From Stenogyne calaminthoides (Eukaryota > Streptophyta > Magnoliopsida > Lamiales > Lamiaceae), in contig JBBCBC010000016.1 in NCBI GenBank assembly GCA_037126765.1, positions 17,286,728 to 17,350,727 of the forward strand: a DNA stretch of 64,000 bases, read 5' to 3'. The stretch's first letter is position 1. Every line of letters begins with the position of its first letter. Below are positions 44,584-55,764 of this stretch, piece by piece. The notes beneath the pieces were generated by a model, which saw only the letters and a list, made by a program, of their open reading frames with translations, ran no database searches and had not been told where the DNA came from. Position numbers and translations under genes: made by a program.

Positions 44584-44794
44584 AGTTCTTCAGAAGACCT
44601 ATGTAATATCATAATAGGATATTCTCATTATGTACTTGTATTGCTATATCATCCTTAATGAAATATTTTATTTTTCTGATCTTAAGACAAACTCTCATTG
44701 TCTTCTGATTCACTGTCTCTCTTACTTGTTTGTTTAACTAATGTTCAGCATCCTTTCTTATTAATGTTTTTGTTCCATCAAAAAAGGGGGAAAT
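44584..44794 (+). other. 3' untranslated region and polypurine tract, family A (+)
   Basis: AT-rich, with AATGAAATATTTT and GTCTTCTGATTC words, ending in AAAAAAGGGGGAAAT at the LTR edge. Confidence 0.7.
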
Positions 44795-46210
44795 TGTTGG
44801 GAAATTTGTAGTTTTCATGGAAGTTCCAAAACAGTTGTAATATGACCAGTCGAACCTGTTAGTCGACTGATGATGATACGAGACCAGCTGAACTTGTTAG
44901 ACAGCTGATGTATTAGACTAGGTCACATATTTAGTGGGAACTCAATATATATAGGTTCAGATCAGAAGCGAAGATCAGAAGTGAAGATCAGAAGCGAAGA
45001 TCAGAAGTGAAGATCAGAAACGAAGATCAGAAGCGAAGAACAGAAGAACTGTAGAAAAACATCAGCAGATTCGATAGGTTGAAGCTAAGACAACCTTATC
45101 AGAAGACTCAAGTTTACTGATCAGTTGCATACTGATCAGATGGAGCTAAGTCAGAAACATGATAAGAATATCTACTTATCAATGACATACGATTGTCATC
45201 AGATCAGAAGAATGCTAAACTGATGGCTTTTCAAGGTGCCGAATCAGTGTACTTATTAGCCACTAAGAATTCGACACGTATGTACGGATCTAACTATGCA
45301 GGATATGGCGTATCGGCCCAAAGAAAGGACAAAATTGCACGAAGACGGTATGTCCTTTCTGAGCACATCAAATCAAGCCTGCAAGCTACCTAAAATAGAC
45401 CGAAATTCGAATTGCTCTCCAACGGCTAGTTCGATTTTGTGCCTATAAATATGAGATCAAACCTTCATAGTAAGGTTACGAAAATTATCATCAAGCTCAA
45501 GCACAAGCATATTTCTGCACGAAGAACACAAACTTAAGATTTATTCTTAAGTGTTCATCCCATTGTTCTTAGCATAGAATACTTATCCTCCAGCCTTAGG
45601 GTACATAGAAGATAGGATAGTATTCTAGTTGGAACATCACAAATCTTATACCCAAATAAAAGTTAGGTTAAGTTTGTTATAGCAAGATTTCAGTCTAGGG
45701 TTTCTAGATCTGATTTATGGGATTGGTTGAGTGAGAACTCGTGAAACATCTATTGGTTGTACTGTGTTGTACTAACACATTAAACTAAGTCCAGTTGGTT
45801 AAGTTGGTGCCCCTGCTGATAGGGAAGATTGGACGTAGGACAAGTTGTCCGAACCACTATAAATCTGTGTGCCTTTACTTTACTTTACACTTATCTACAC
45901 ACTACTCTTTGTTATCTGCATACATATTCTGTACCTGGATCAGACTAGCATCAAGCTTCTGATCTGATCTGTTTGAGTAAAACTAGTTTTCACACGGGTT
46001 AACTAATCTTCCGCACCATCAGTTAAACTGATAGACGCCGAACTGATCTAGTTGATAGATCAGTAAGTCGGATATCAGTTCATACTGATTCACTTTGCAC
46101 TCTGATCGGGATTACTTGCTTACACACCTGATCCACGAAATTTTTTTAGAAGTCTATTCACCCCTCCCCTCTAGACTTCCGCCCTCACTGAAACCCGTTC
46201 GGGACCTACA
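44795..46210 (+). repeat. Family A 3' LTR (+)
   Basis: 1416 bp, TGTTGGGAAATTTGTAG to GGGACCTACA. TATAAATA lies at 45445-45452. A short tandem GATCAGAAG(C/T)GAA repeat is at 44960-45030. It aligns with the solo LTR 60913-62443 and, reverse-complemented, with 9468-11004 and 23871-25405. It abuts RT of the next element at 46211. Confidence 0.9.
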
Positions 46211-46215
46211 ATCCT

Positions 46216-47100
46216 TGAGTTTATCGTAAACGCAACGGGAAGAATATTATTTTCATAATCGTCTATGTCGATGACATGTTGATTTTGGGAAACAATATCT
46301 CATTAATGCAGTCCGTTGAAGATTGGTTGTCAAAAACCTTCATGATGAAGGATCTTTGTGAAGCCTGCTAATCTTAGGGATCAAGGTCCATAGGGATAGA
46401 TCCAAGAGGATGTTGAGGCTGTCACAGTCTACGCATGTAGACAAGGTGTTGAAGTGTTTTGCAATAGAGAACTCTAATAGAGGGTCTCCACCTGCAAATC
46501 ATGGGATAAAGCTGTTAAAGAAGGATTGTCCTTCTGTTGAAGCTGATATCAAGCACATGAAAGATGTCCCATATGCATATGCAATTGGGTCAATCATGTA
46601 CACCATGACTTGCACTAGGCCAAACGTGGCCTACGCTATCAACGTCACTGGTAGACACCAACAGAATCCGTGTGAGTCCCACTGGATTGCTGTCAAGACA
46701 TTTCTGAAGTATCTCAGACGAGCTAAAGAATGTTTTCTTGTCTATGGTGGACAGTCAGAACTAGTAGTGACTGGTTAATCAGACACAAGTTTCCAATCCG
46801 ACTGTGATGATTACATATCACAGTCAGGTTACGTTTCACTCTCAATAATGAGGCGGTCAGTTGGAATAGTTCCAAGCAAAAGGACCGCAGATTCAACAAC
46901 CGAAGTTGAGTACCTTGCTGTATCGGAAGCCTCTAAGAGGCTGTCTGGATTTTATTGATCTTAAGAGAACTAGGGGTAGTTCCGAGTGCCAGTTATCTAA
47001 TAAAGTTGTATTGAGACAACGTTGGTGCGAATGCGCAAGCAAGGAACCGAGATCAGCAAACAGAAACAAGCATGTTCCTAGACTTATCATTTGATCCGGG
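46216..47100 (+). pseudogene. RT palm and RNase H, Tork/Ale-like copia, broken
   Basis: YVDD lies at 46264-46275. The frame 46410-46778 (122 aa) carries the thumb region with PYAYAIGSIMYTMTCTRPNVAYAINV and FLKYLRRAKECFLVYGG; a stop follows VVTG at 46777. RNase H remnants continue to about 47000 (SDTSFQSDCDDYISQSGYV, STTEVEYLAVSEASK), with the catalytic Asp and Glu in view and a frame change after SEASK. The C-terminal RNase H is degraded. Confidence 0.82.
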
Positions 47101-47258
47101 AGATCATAATGATAGGAGAAATAGAGTTAAAATGTATTCTCACATTTTTAATTTGGCAGATCTTTTCACCAAAACACTGAGTGTTAATGTACACACTAGA
47201 CATTTAATGGTCTACGGGTTAGACATGTAAGTGATTGACTCTAGTCCAAGTGGGAGAT

Positions 47259-48855
47259 TGTTAGTGTTAGTGTCCTAGAGACAATCTATTGTAAGGACAT
47301 AATACTCGATGATATTCAGTTTGATTTAATATTATTGTTCACTTAATATTAATGTATGGCAATACACTTATTTGAATATTATGTTTGGTTGTTTGCATTT
47401 ATTCGTACAAGTGTTTCCATGAGTCATTGCTGTCATTGAGGTTGTGAGAACTCATATGACTTAAGCATGATTCTCAAATTGCCCCGATCAACGATCAACA
47501 AGAATGGGATATTGATGATGCAATGGAGATTGGTGTGCGATCTACATCATACTCTTAGAGAGTGTAGTAAGATCTCACTTACTACGAGATACTAGGTATC
47601 TCATGATGGACACACAAATATCTTAGAGGGTATTGGTATACCCATCCGAGAAACCGTTTGATGTAGTTCCACTATATGTGTCTACGGGTGTCTCGGTTAG
47701 TGGGAGCGATGTGATACTCCTTTGACTTGAGGTCAATACGCACGACATGTGTGGGATGATGAACTTTGACCATGACCGATGCTAGCACCCTTCCATGGGT
47801 AGATATGGCTTGGATTGGGTTCATCAAGAAGTGTATGTGCGTGGTAGTTGAGCCAAGAATAGGATTCATTCCTCAAAGTGGATTTAGAGAGAATATTCAT
47901 CTTCTCGTCATAATTGGATCAAAGTCATTGGCCGATGCACGTCAACTTAGACTTTGTGGCTAAGTGTGACATACATGATCAATTAGTGATTAGATATAAA
48001 TTGATTAAGTTATTTGAATAGACACTTCATCATGTTCAAGACTTAATCGAGTATTCGCGAATGAAAGGAGGAAATCGTAATAACACATGTTTCAGTTACA
48101 GGTAGTTGCACGTTTCTCGCAACGTACCTCATATATTGAGAATGTCTTATTTATTGTCTAGGGTTCAATTAAGACCGTTAGTTTGACTAATCGCTCGATA
48201 TATGAGGTCCTATGGGTCACACAACAAGTAGTTCCCTTTTACGGATTATAGTTGGTTCATTAAATGTTAAATTGGATTTAATATTTAATTTATGGAGAAT
48301 TAACTAATAATAGATTAATTTGGAATTAATTATTATTAATTTTTAATTAAATTGGATTTAATTAAATAGGATTCCCAATAATAATATATGGAATATTATT
48401 ATAGGATTTAATATATATGGAATCAAATTCGTAGAGATTTCATATACATGGAAATTAAATCCGTAGAAATTTTATATGTAGGAAATAAATCATAGAGATT
48501 TATTTAAATAAAGATTATAGATTTTATTTTCCAATCGGGCTAGCTTAAGATTTAAGCTAGGCCTCCCTATATATACAAGCTCTTGGGAATTCACAAACAA
48601 CGTTAATTCATATTTTCTCCATAAGTTAGAATTTTCCTAGCAAATTCATCTCGGAATTCAACACTGGCAAATCCGTGCAAGTCTGTGATTGGGGATTACG
48701 TGGATACCATAGTAGCGAAAACGGTATACGAATTACTGTAAGAATTTTGTTTACGTTTACTCGTATTTAATTATGCAATTAATTGATCGTTGTTGGTGAA
48801 CTGTTTATTTCCGCTACGCATGTATTACGTGTTTATGTGCCTCTAAATTCCAACA
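47259..48855 (+). repeat. 3' LTR of Tork/Ale-like copia element
   Basis: 1597 bp, TGTTAGTGTTAGTGTCC to AATTCCAACA, preceded by the polypurine tract CCAAGTGGGAGAT. It is AT-rich in the middle (48240-48530). A TATATATA word near 48570 in CCTCCCTATATATACAAGC is the likely promoter. The inverted homologue is the solo LTR at 51391-52985. Confidence 0.9.
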
Positions 48856-50365
48856 ACCAGATCACAGAAGATCAAATTAACAGCTCCTCGTAATTAAGTA
48901 CAAATTCACAACCAGATGGAAATGAACAAACCATCATGAAAGGTTGAAGTATAAGGCTCAGATTGGCTTGTCTTGACCAAGAGATTATACTAGTGCATTT
49001 AGATGCACTGAATAAGGACCTACAGGAGGATAAATTCTTCGGCACTGAATATACGAGAATTAGACCTCAGTGATGTGTTATTTCTTAATCTCCGTCCCTT
49101 AAATAGGATCGTGTGGAATTAATAACTATTGCTTTGACTTATGATAGGAAGAGAGTCAATGTGATTCAATACCTTATATCTTGGGCAATATTATTAATTA
49201 CATGATGATTGCTGACATTTAATACGGAGAATCGTGTGCAAGTACGTCTTGCTTGATTTGTCCCCTTGGTGGGCTCAAAATCTTTATCATACAAAATCTT
49301 GCAAGTGTAAATTTATTTCCAGTATGGATAATAACGTTGAGCTGTCTTTACTCCAAGGACAAAGATATTAAATAATATAAAGCTTGTTCAGTGGCTTAAT
49401 TAATTAATGGACTAAGATAATCTTAAACACGGGAAATAATGTCCGGGAGCCATATTATAGTAAAGTCGTAATATGGGTTAAGATGGATAGTTCAATATTA
49501 ATTTTATAGTGGAGTAAATTAATATTAATGGACTTGAATAATATTTGGCCCAATATTATAGCTTCATAGTCCATTGGAGGTCCAATCTTATTTTTCCTAA
49601 ACGCCCCTCAAATAGCGCAATTAAAGTCCAATAAATGAAAAAGAGAAGAAAATATTAATGCCCATTTTTCCATGTAATTTTTGAAAATATGAGTAGGAAA
49701 GAGAAAAAGATTTTTTCTTGATTTTCTTGGAAAGATCTCATGGAATAAGTATTCTTGAGATACAAGTTTATCCCATAAATTCATGAAAGGAAAAAAATCT
49801 TATTTTCTTCCTACATATATGAAAATTTCGAAAATTAGCGAGCAAGAAAGGAGGAGAAGATTCTGGTGAGAGATATTTTGGGAAATAGAATATATTGGAT
49901 ATATTCTAGATTGTATCTTGAGAAAGAAGCAAGGAAAATTCCCAATGCCCAACTTTATCAAAATTTTCGCCCCCTACTCCTATGTATAGGGGATGAATCT
50001 TTCATTTCCAAGTGCAATTCCATGTGTTGGAAATATTAGAAATCCACAAAGGTGGCGGCAAAAAAATTTATTTCTCTCCCTTGTTAAAATCGTTCGTGTG
50101 AATCCTCCCACCGGATTACATTCGTGGACTTGGGATATATTTAGGAAGGCTCTTTGGGTTGATCCAACGTCTCAACGGTTGTCTCTACAAGAGGTATGTA
50201 ATCTCGTAACTCGTAGATTATGTGTACGCATGATTGTTTATTTGCTTATTAATTATTATGTTGAATTGATTTAGGATTAATTCATGTTAGTAATTAATTA
50301 ATTAATTTAAATATGTATTTAAATCATCTCGAATAGATCCGGGCACCCACATATTTTCCCAACAT
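48856..50365 (+). repeat. Family E LTR (+), 5' end cut by the Tork/Ale-like insertion
   Basis: Ends TTTTCCCAACA at 50365. Its first 136 bases and last 104 bases match, inverted, the LTR at 50776-51194. The missing first 175 bases can be inferred from that partner (51017-51194). The interior contains CTATGTATAGGGG near 49980 and the ORF-like but unconvincing stretch 49993-50274. Confidence 0.75.
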
Positions 50366-50775
50366 GATCCCGCCCGATGCCTTGCGTCGTGCCCATGCGC
50401 GCGTGGCGACATCCATGTCGCGCGCGCACGGTTCCGGATCCTTTTTAATTTCCCATCTCCGTCTTCGTCTTCGATCAGGTTACAATTTATTTAATAAAAA
50501 ATAAATACACCTCAAATCTAGACTAGTCTATTACATTGAACAAATCAAATAGCCTAATCTACTCGTGGATTTTCTCACGAGAAAAACAAATCCGAACGAG
50601 TCGAATTAAAACCAACATTCATACGCATGAAAAATAAACACAATAAATACCATGACAATTGGATACCTGCAAAACAGATCTAGCAATTCTACTATCCAAT
50701 TTTTAATTTAATGTCCAACATAATTTAAATAACAATTTAAAAGTCAGAGCTCAAAACCAGAGCTCTGATACCAGT
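50366..50775 (-). other. 5' untranslated region and primer site of family E element (-)
   Basis: On the minus strand this follows the family E LTR: primer site TGGTATCAGAGC (complement of 50762-50773), then an AT-rich leader, then a GC-rich block at 50372-50450 with an imperfect inverted repeat of GCGCGCG words around 50397-50428. No Gag frame is seen before it meets the LTR at 50365. Confidence 0.65.
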
Positions 50776-51194
50776 TGTTGGGAAAAAATATGGGTGCCTA
50801 GATCTATTCGAGATGATTTTAAATACATATTTAAATTAATCAATTAATTACTAACATGAATTAATCCTAAATCAATTCAACATAATCTCTTGGTCAAGAC
50901 AAGTCAATCTGAGCCTTATACTTCAACCTTTCATGGTGGTTTGTTCATTTCCATTTGGGTTGTGAATTTGTACTTAATTACCAGGAGCTGTTAATTTGAT
51001 CTTCTGTGATCTGGTATCACCAAATTAACTATAACGTAATACGTAGTTAACTTATTGAACGAGTTTGCAATAAATATATATAACATTCATTCATATTTAA
51101 TGCAACAGTGATTAATAGATTATTTCAGTAAATAAATAAGAAAATCCAGTTTGGTTATACAAAGTAAAAATATACTTTTCAGTATAACCCCAAC
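50776..51194 (-). repeat. Family E 5' LTR (-), internally deleted
   Basis: 419 bp, TGTTGGGGTTATAC to CCCAACA on the minus strand. It lacks about 1.27 kb present in the LTR at 48856-50365 (48992-50261). The break point carries the 5-base word ATTAT at both deletion ends of the longer copy. Confidence 0.78.
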
Positions 51195-51390
51195 ACCGCC
51201 TTCATGGTGATGATTTTGTCCGCCTCAAAGGCGTCAACTAGCGCGCCTCCTTGGCGTTGGCATTCAGCATTCATGGTGATGATTATGTCTGCCTCAAAGG
51301 CGTTGACCAGTCCGCCTTCTCGGCACTGGCATTCCGCCTTCATGGCGATGATTTTGTCCGCCTCAAAGGCGTCGACCAGCCCGCCTCTTG
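51195..51390 (-). repeat. Tandem repeat, 69-bp unit (left part)
   Basis: Three copies, resuming after the solo LTR at 52986 to about 53090. The unit contains GATGATTTTGTCCGCCTCAAAG. As 69 is 3 x 23, the minus strand is open across all copies (51179-51409) and encodes a 23-residue repeat with the core DAFEADKII. Whether it is translated is unknown. Confidence 0.85.
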
Positions 51391-52985
51391 TGTTGTAATA
51401 TAGAGCCACGTAAATACGTAATACATGCGCAGCAAAAATTAAAGTTCACCAACAACGAACAGTTAATTGCATAATTAAATACGAGTAAACGTAAACATAA
51501 TTCTTACAGTAATTCGTACACGGATTCCTCAACTATGGTATCCACGTAACAGTCGTTTACTAACTCGCACAGATCTGCCAGCATTGAATCTCCGAGATGA
51601 ATTTGCTAGGAAGATTCTAACTTAGATATTTTATGGATAAATATGAATTCACGTATTATGAATTCCCAAGAGCTCATATATATAGGAGAGGTCCAACATT
51701 AATCTTAAGCTAACCTTTATTAGGAAAAATCCTATTAAAAAAAATCTCTCAGATTTATTTCCCACATATAAAATCTCTACGGATTTAAATTCCATATATG
51801 ACAAACATTTACGATTTGTTTTCATATATATTAAATCCTACAATAATATTCCAAATATTATTTTTGGGAATTCTTATTTAATTAAATCTAATTTAATTAA
51901 ACATTAATAATAATTAATTCTAAATTAATCTATTATTAATTACTTCTCCATAAATTAAATATTAAATCTAATTTAATATTTAATCAACCAACAATAATTA
52001 GTAAACAACCATTACTTGTTGTGTGACCCATAAACCCTCATATATCGAGCGATTAGTCAAACTAACAGTCTTAATTGAACCCTAGATAATAAATCAGACA
52101 TTCTCAATATATGAGGTACGTTGCGAGAAAATGTGCAACTACCTGTAACTGAAACATGGGCTATTACGATTTCCTCCTTTCATTCGCGAATACTCAATTA
52201 AGTCTTGAACATGATGAAGTGTCTATTCAAATAACTTAATCAATTTATCTCTAATCACTAATTGATCATGTATGTCACACTTAGCCACAATGTCTAAGTA
52301 AAAGTGCATCGGTCGATGACTTAGATCCAATTACAACGAGAAGATGAGTATTCTCTCTAAATCCACTTTGAGGAATGAATCCTATTCTTGGCTCAACTAC
52401 CACGCACATGCACTTCATGATGAACCCAATATAAGCCATATCTACCCTTGGAAGGGTGCAAGCGTCGGTCACGGTTAAAGTTTATCATCCCACACATGTC
52501 GTGCGTATTGACCTCAAGTCAAAGGAGTATCGTATCGCTCCCACTATTCGAGACACCCGTAGACACATATAGTGGAACTACATCAAACGGTTTCTCGGAT
52601 GGGTATACCAATGTCGTCTAAGGTATTTGTGCGTCCATCATGAGATACCTAGTATTTAGTAGTAAGTGAGATCTTACTACACTCTCTAAGAGTATGATGC
52701 AGATCGCACACCAATCTCCATTGTATCATCAATATCTCATTCTTGATGATCCTTGATCAGGGCTATTTGAGAATCATGCTCAAGTCGTCTGAGTTCTCAC
52801 AACCTCAATGACAGCAATGACTCATGGGAACACTTGTACGAATAAATGCAAATAATCAAACATAATATTCAAACAAGTGTATTGCCATACATTAATATTA
52901 AATGAACTATAATATTAAATCAAACTGAATATCATCGAGTATTATGTCCTTATAATAGATTGTCTCTAGGACATTAACACTAACA
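51391..52985 (-). mobile_element. Solo LTR, Tork/Ale-like copia family (-)
   Basis: About 1595 bp, inverted homologue of 47259-48855. On the minus strand it begins TGTTAGTGTTAATGTCC and ends TATTACAACA. It splits the 69-bp tandem repeat; no internal region is present. A clean 5-bp duplication is not visible (left flank CCTCTTG, right flank TCCTC). Confidence 0.87.
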
Positions 52986-53999
52986 TCCTCGGCATTGGCA
53001 TTCCGCCTTCGTGGCGATGATTATGTCCGCCTCTAAGGCGTAGACCTGCCTCCCTCTTCGGCGTCGGCTTTCCGCCTTCTCGGCGAGATTCACTAGTTTT
53101 ATCTGTCATAAGCCAATACAAGTCAAATAAAATATCACCTTTCTTTTCATAATTCCCTGGTAAAGAACCGGGCGAGGTCGCATGAATAAACATCGACCCG
53201 AGGTACAACTTTTTGACATCTTGGCGGAGATTGCCACCTAGCAAAAAAAGCGATCCTCCCCTAACTTTGTAAGACGACTAAGCAAAAGTTCGTAAATAAG
53301 CCGCATCCAAATAAGACATCAAGAACGTATGCAATTTTAAAGTCGCATAAGGAAATCAAGTCGGCATGCTAAAGGTAGAAAAAAAAATGAGTTTCATTGA
53401 CGGAAGGCTCAAAGGCTAGATACATCAAGTCGTGAACTACTCGGCCAGAAATGGTCGTCGACGAGCACAAAGAAGACTCGTACAGAGAGGCTCACCTCCA
53501 AGTACGAGCACATAAAAGACTCGTACAGAGAGGCTCACCTTGAAGTACGAGCACATAAAAGACTCGTACAGAGAGGCTCACCTTGAAGTACAAGCACAGA
53601 AAAGACTCATACAAAGAGGCCCACCTCAAAGTACGAGCACAAATAGAGAAAATCAAATACCTACCAAGTCACAGCATGAACCAGGGACCAAGACTTTCAA
53701 TAAGCCTGGCATCTCGATGAGCTCAATCTCAAATAGTGAATACAAGATAGACCCCCGACCTGGGGGCACGAGGGAGAATCGAGCCCGCTAAAAGACATCC
53801 AAGTCTGAAGTTGAAAATCCCAACTTGATATCAGAAGTATTATCATCAAAGTATGAATAATCAATACCTCATGGAGGCATTCAAAACAAACAACAGGGGC
53901 AAAGAATCCATCCTCAAGGGCGAAACTCAGATAAGTCTTATTCGAACAAAGATCAAGATCGACCTCCGAACAAAGTCAAAATCCTCTCTTGGGGGAAAT
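52986..53999 (+). other. Gypsy-like element, non-coding 3' region
   Basis: Continuation of the 69-bp repeat to about 53090, then non-coding sequence with the 43-bp repeat, ending in the polypurine tract. The small frames here carry no recognisable motif. Confidence 0.55.
53467..53646. repeat. Tandem repeat, 43-bp unit, about 4 copies
   Basis: Unit AAAAGACTCGTACAGAGAGG followed by CTCACCTTGAAGTACGAGCACAT. The first and last copies are diverged. It lies in the 3' region of the gypsy-like element. Confidence 0.9.
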
Positions 54000-54650
54000 T
54001 GTTGTAGCCATAATAATCGGCCAGCGACCATATGATGAATATTGATGACGTGGCAACCATGGTATAGCAGTAAGGTATAAGGAGTTGAGATTCGGCCCCG
54101 TGGGGCGACCTGGTAGCGATCAAGAAATGAGATGAGTCGAGCTCATGAGGGGCACCTCCCGAGGTCACCCAATGAAGGACGAAGATTTAGTCGAGCTCAT
54201 GAAATCCAGGCGACCTCCCTCAAGGTCGTTCCGTAGGCGAGGTTGGCAGGTGTGTCAAAACGAAGACAAGCAAGGAAAGTGGATCAAGGTAGAGATTCCT
54301 AATATTTATTATGCAAACAAAAGATCTTGCATATATGTTGTAGATTCGGACGAAGATTTAATGTATCTTGTATTCCACTAGTTAGAGGGCCCATTTAGAG
54401 GCCCATTAGGTTTTTCATCTTTGTACCTTGTAATTGTTATAAATAGGGGACAAACCCCAAGAGAAAAAGGACACGAAAATAGATAGGAAAAAGATAGTAA
54501 AGTATCCTGGCTTGGTATGCCCCCAGACGTAGTCCTTCTGGACGAACTGGGTCAATAAATTCATTTGTTCTTTACGTTTTTCATTGATTGTTCATTCATC
54601 TTTCATTAATTACTTGTTCGTGGCATACACATAAAATCTATGTTACAACA
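54000..54650 (+). repeat. LTR of gypsy-like element
   Basis: 651 bp, TGTTGTAGCCATAATAATC to GTTACAACA, right after the polypurine tract. A TATAAATA box lies near 54440 (GTTATAAATAGGGG). The next five bases, CACTC, lie in the family B word GCACTCGAAA and are the probable target duplication; the other copy is not in the window. Confidence 0.8.
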
Positions 54651-55642
54651 CACTCGAAACCCTTAGAATTTCCCAAGTGTTTCATCTTAGAAGAGAGCTC
54701 ATTTATTAAGCCTAGATTCAAGAATATTCAAATCTTAGTTAGAGAATCCTAGCTTTTTACTTGTGTATGATTGTCAAAGGATATCTCACCTTAGTTGGAA
54801 ACCAACCAAAACCCAAACCCTTTGATTAGGTAGTTTGTGTGAGTAGTTTGTTGGAGAAGTGAGAGTTATAAAGAGTGAGTAAGCTGCTTCTGTTCAGCTT
54901 GAAAGCTCTAGAGAAGAAGTTAGTAAGTTGTTTGTGTTCAGTCTGAAAGCTTGTGTGTGTTAAGTTAGTAAGCTGCAGTAGTTTAACCTGAAAACTCATA
55001 GTGGAAAAGTTAGTAAACTGCTGAGTTCAGTCTGAAAGCTTAAGGTAGTAGTAGTAGTGAGTTAAGGAATTTCTCTGAGGATCAGAGAGAGTGGACATAG
55101 GAACTTGAGTCTCTGAACCACTCTAATTGTTGTGTTATTTGCTTTTTGTTTTGCATTTTATTCTGTTGCATATTTTCACTGAAAGCATACTCGCTTTTCG
55201 AGATTCATTGAATCAATCCAATCGGGTGCATTAAGTTGATCACAAACTTTAACCACTATTTCACTGAGAAAAACAAGATTTTCAGCAAAGTAAAACGAGT
55301 ATAAACTCAGGGACTACACAGTCCACACTCTAGATAAGCTAGTATAAATAGTTGTCAAACTGATAAACTCTCCTGAGTAGTCAGTAAGATCATTATCTAC
55401 TCCAAGCTTATTTGTGTTAAAAATAAACTCATAATTAGTTGAGCTAATTTGAAGTCTCTGAAAGTCGCTCAGTGTTATCGTCTCAGTAGACTTTGACTCA
55501 GAGCATTTTGTGCTTCTCAGGACTAACCTTCAGGACATCCTGACTCACTGATTATAGTGTTTTACTGAAAAGTTTAAAAATCAATATACACTTGTATTCC
55601 CCCCCCATACACTTGTAAGACTCGTTTACCTCAGGACCAACA
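54651..55642 (+). repeat. Family B 5' LTR (+), 3' part
   Basis: Starts at CACTCGAAACCC, the insertion site of the gypsy-like element, and ends AGGACCAACA. It contains repeated AGCTTGAAAGCTC / AGTCTGAAAGC words at 54890-55040, the counterpart of those at 25406-25690. Confidence 0.85.
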
Positions 55643-55644
55643 AG

Positions 55645-55656
55645 TGGTATCAGAGC
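55645..55656 (+). promoter_or_regulatory. Primer binding site, family B (+), intact
   Basis: TGGTATCAGAGC two bases after the LTR; perfect match to the end of initiator Met tRNA and the reference for the damaged sites elsewhere in the window. Confidence 0.93.
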
Positions 55657-55764
55657 AGTGGTTCATTTGACCACTTGTTTTGGTGGCCATAAGTCTTGTT
55701 ACTGAAGGACTTTGGTGGTCTACTGAATAGATCTTCTGCTGATATCTTAAAAGGCTCATTCATC

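Larger units (their letters stand above)
30464..46210 (+). mobile_element. Family A copia (Sirevirus-type) retrotransposon, 5' end missing
   Basis: Gag (without N-terminus), linker, PR, INT, RT, RNase H, accessory ORF, polypurine tract and 3' LTR in the expected order on the plus strand. It begins inside gag, right after the CACTA terminus; 5' LTR, primer site and Gag start are absent from the window. It is interrupted at 34804-39492 by element D. Its 3' LTR abuts RT of another copia element. It contains a handful of stop codons and frame shifts but is the better-preserved family A copy. Confidence 0.88.
46211..48855 (+). mobile_element. Copia retrotransposon of another lineage (Tork/Ale-like), 3' end
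   Basis: RT palm, RNase H, polypurine tract and a 1.6-kb LTR. The protein is clearly diverged from families A and B (YVDDMLILGNN instead of YVDDIIFGSPN). The left part of the element lies beyond the family A insertion. The right LTR end is followed by ACCAG inside a family E LTR. Confidence 0.82.
51195..54650 (+). mobile_element. Gypsy-like LTR retrotransposon, 3' end
   Basis: A non-coding, repeat-rich 3' region, polypurine tract CTTGGGGGAAAT and a 651-bp LTR on the plus strand. Classification as Ty3/gypsy rests on the LTR ending (GACGAACTGGGTCAATAAATTC region, TTACAACA end) and general layout, since no pol is visible. A solo LTR is inserted at 51391-52985. The LTR right edge is inside a family B LTR, at the word GCACTC. 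Confidence 0.6.

Noticed and set aside
46211..47100. Continuation of the family A pol
   Set aside because: RT and RNase H here are clearly diverged from family A and come after the family A 3' LTR, so they belong to a different copia lineage.
49993..50274. 93-aa ORF as a gene
   Set aside because: Lies inside a family E LTR, has no conserved motif, and overlaps the LTR end shared with the inverted copy.
50372..50450. CpG-island promoter of a host gene
   Set aside because: Only about 80 bases, inside the leader of a retroelement beside its primer site, with no gene following.
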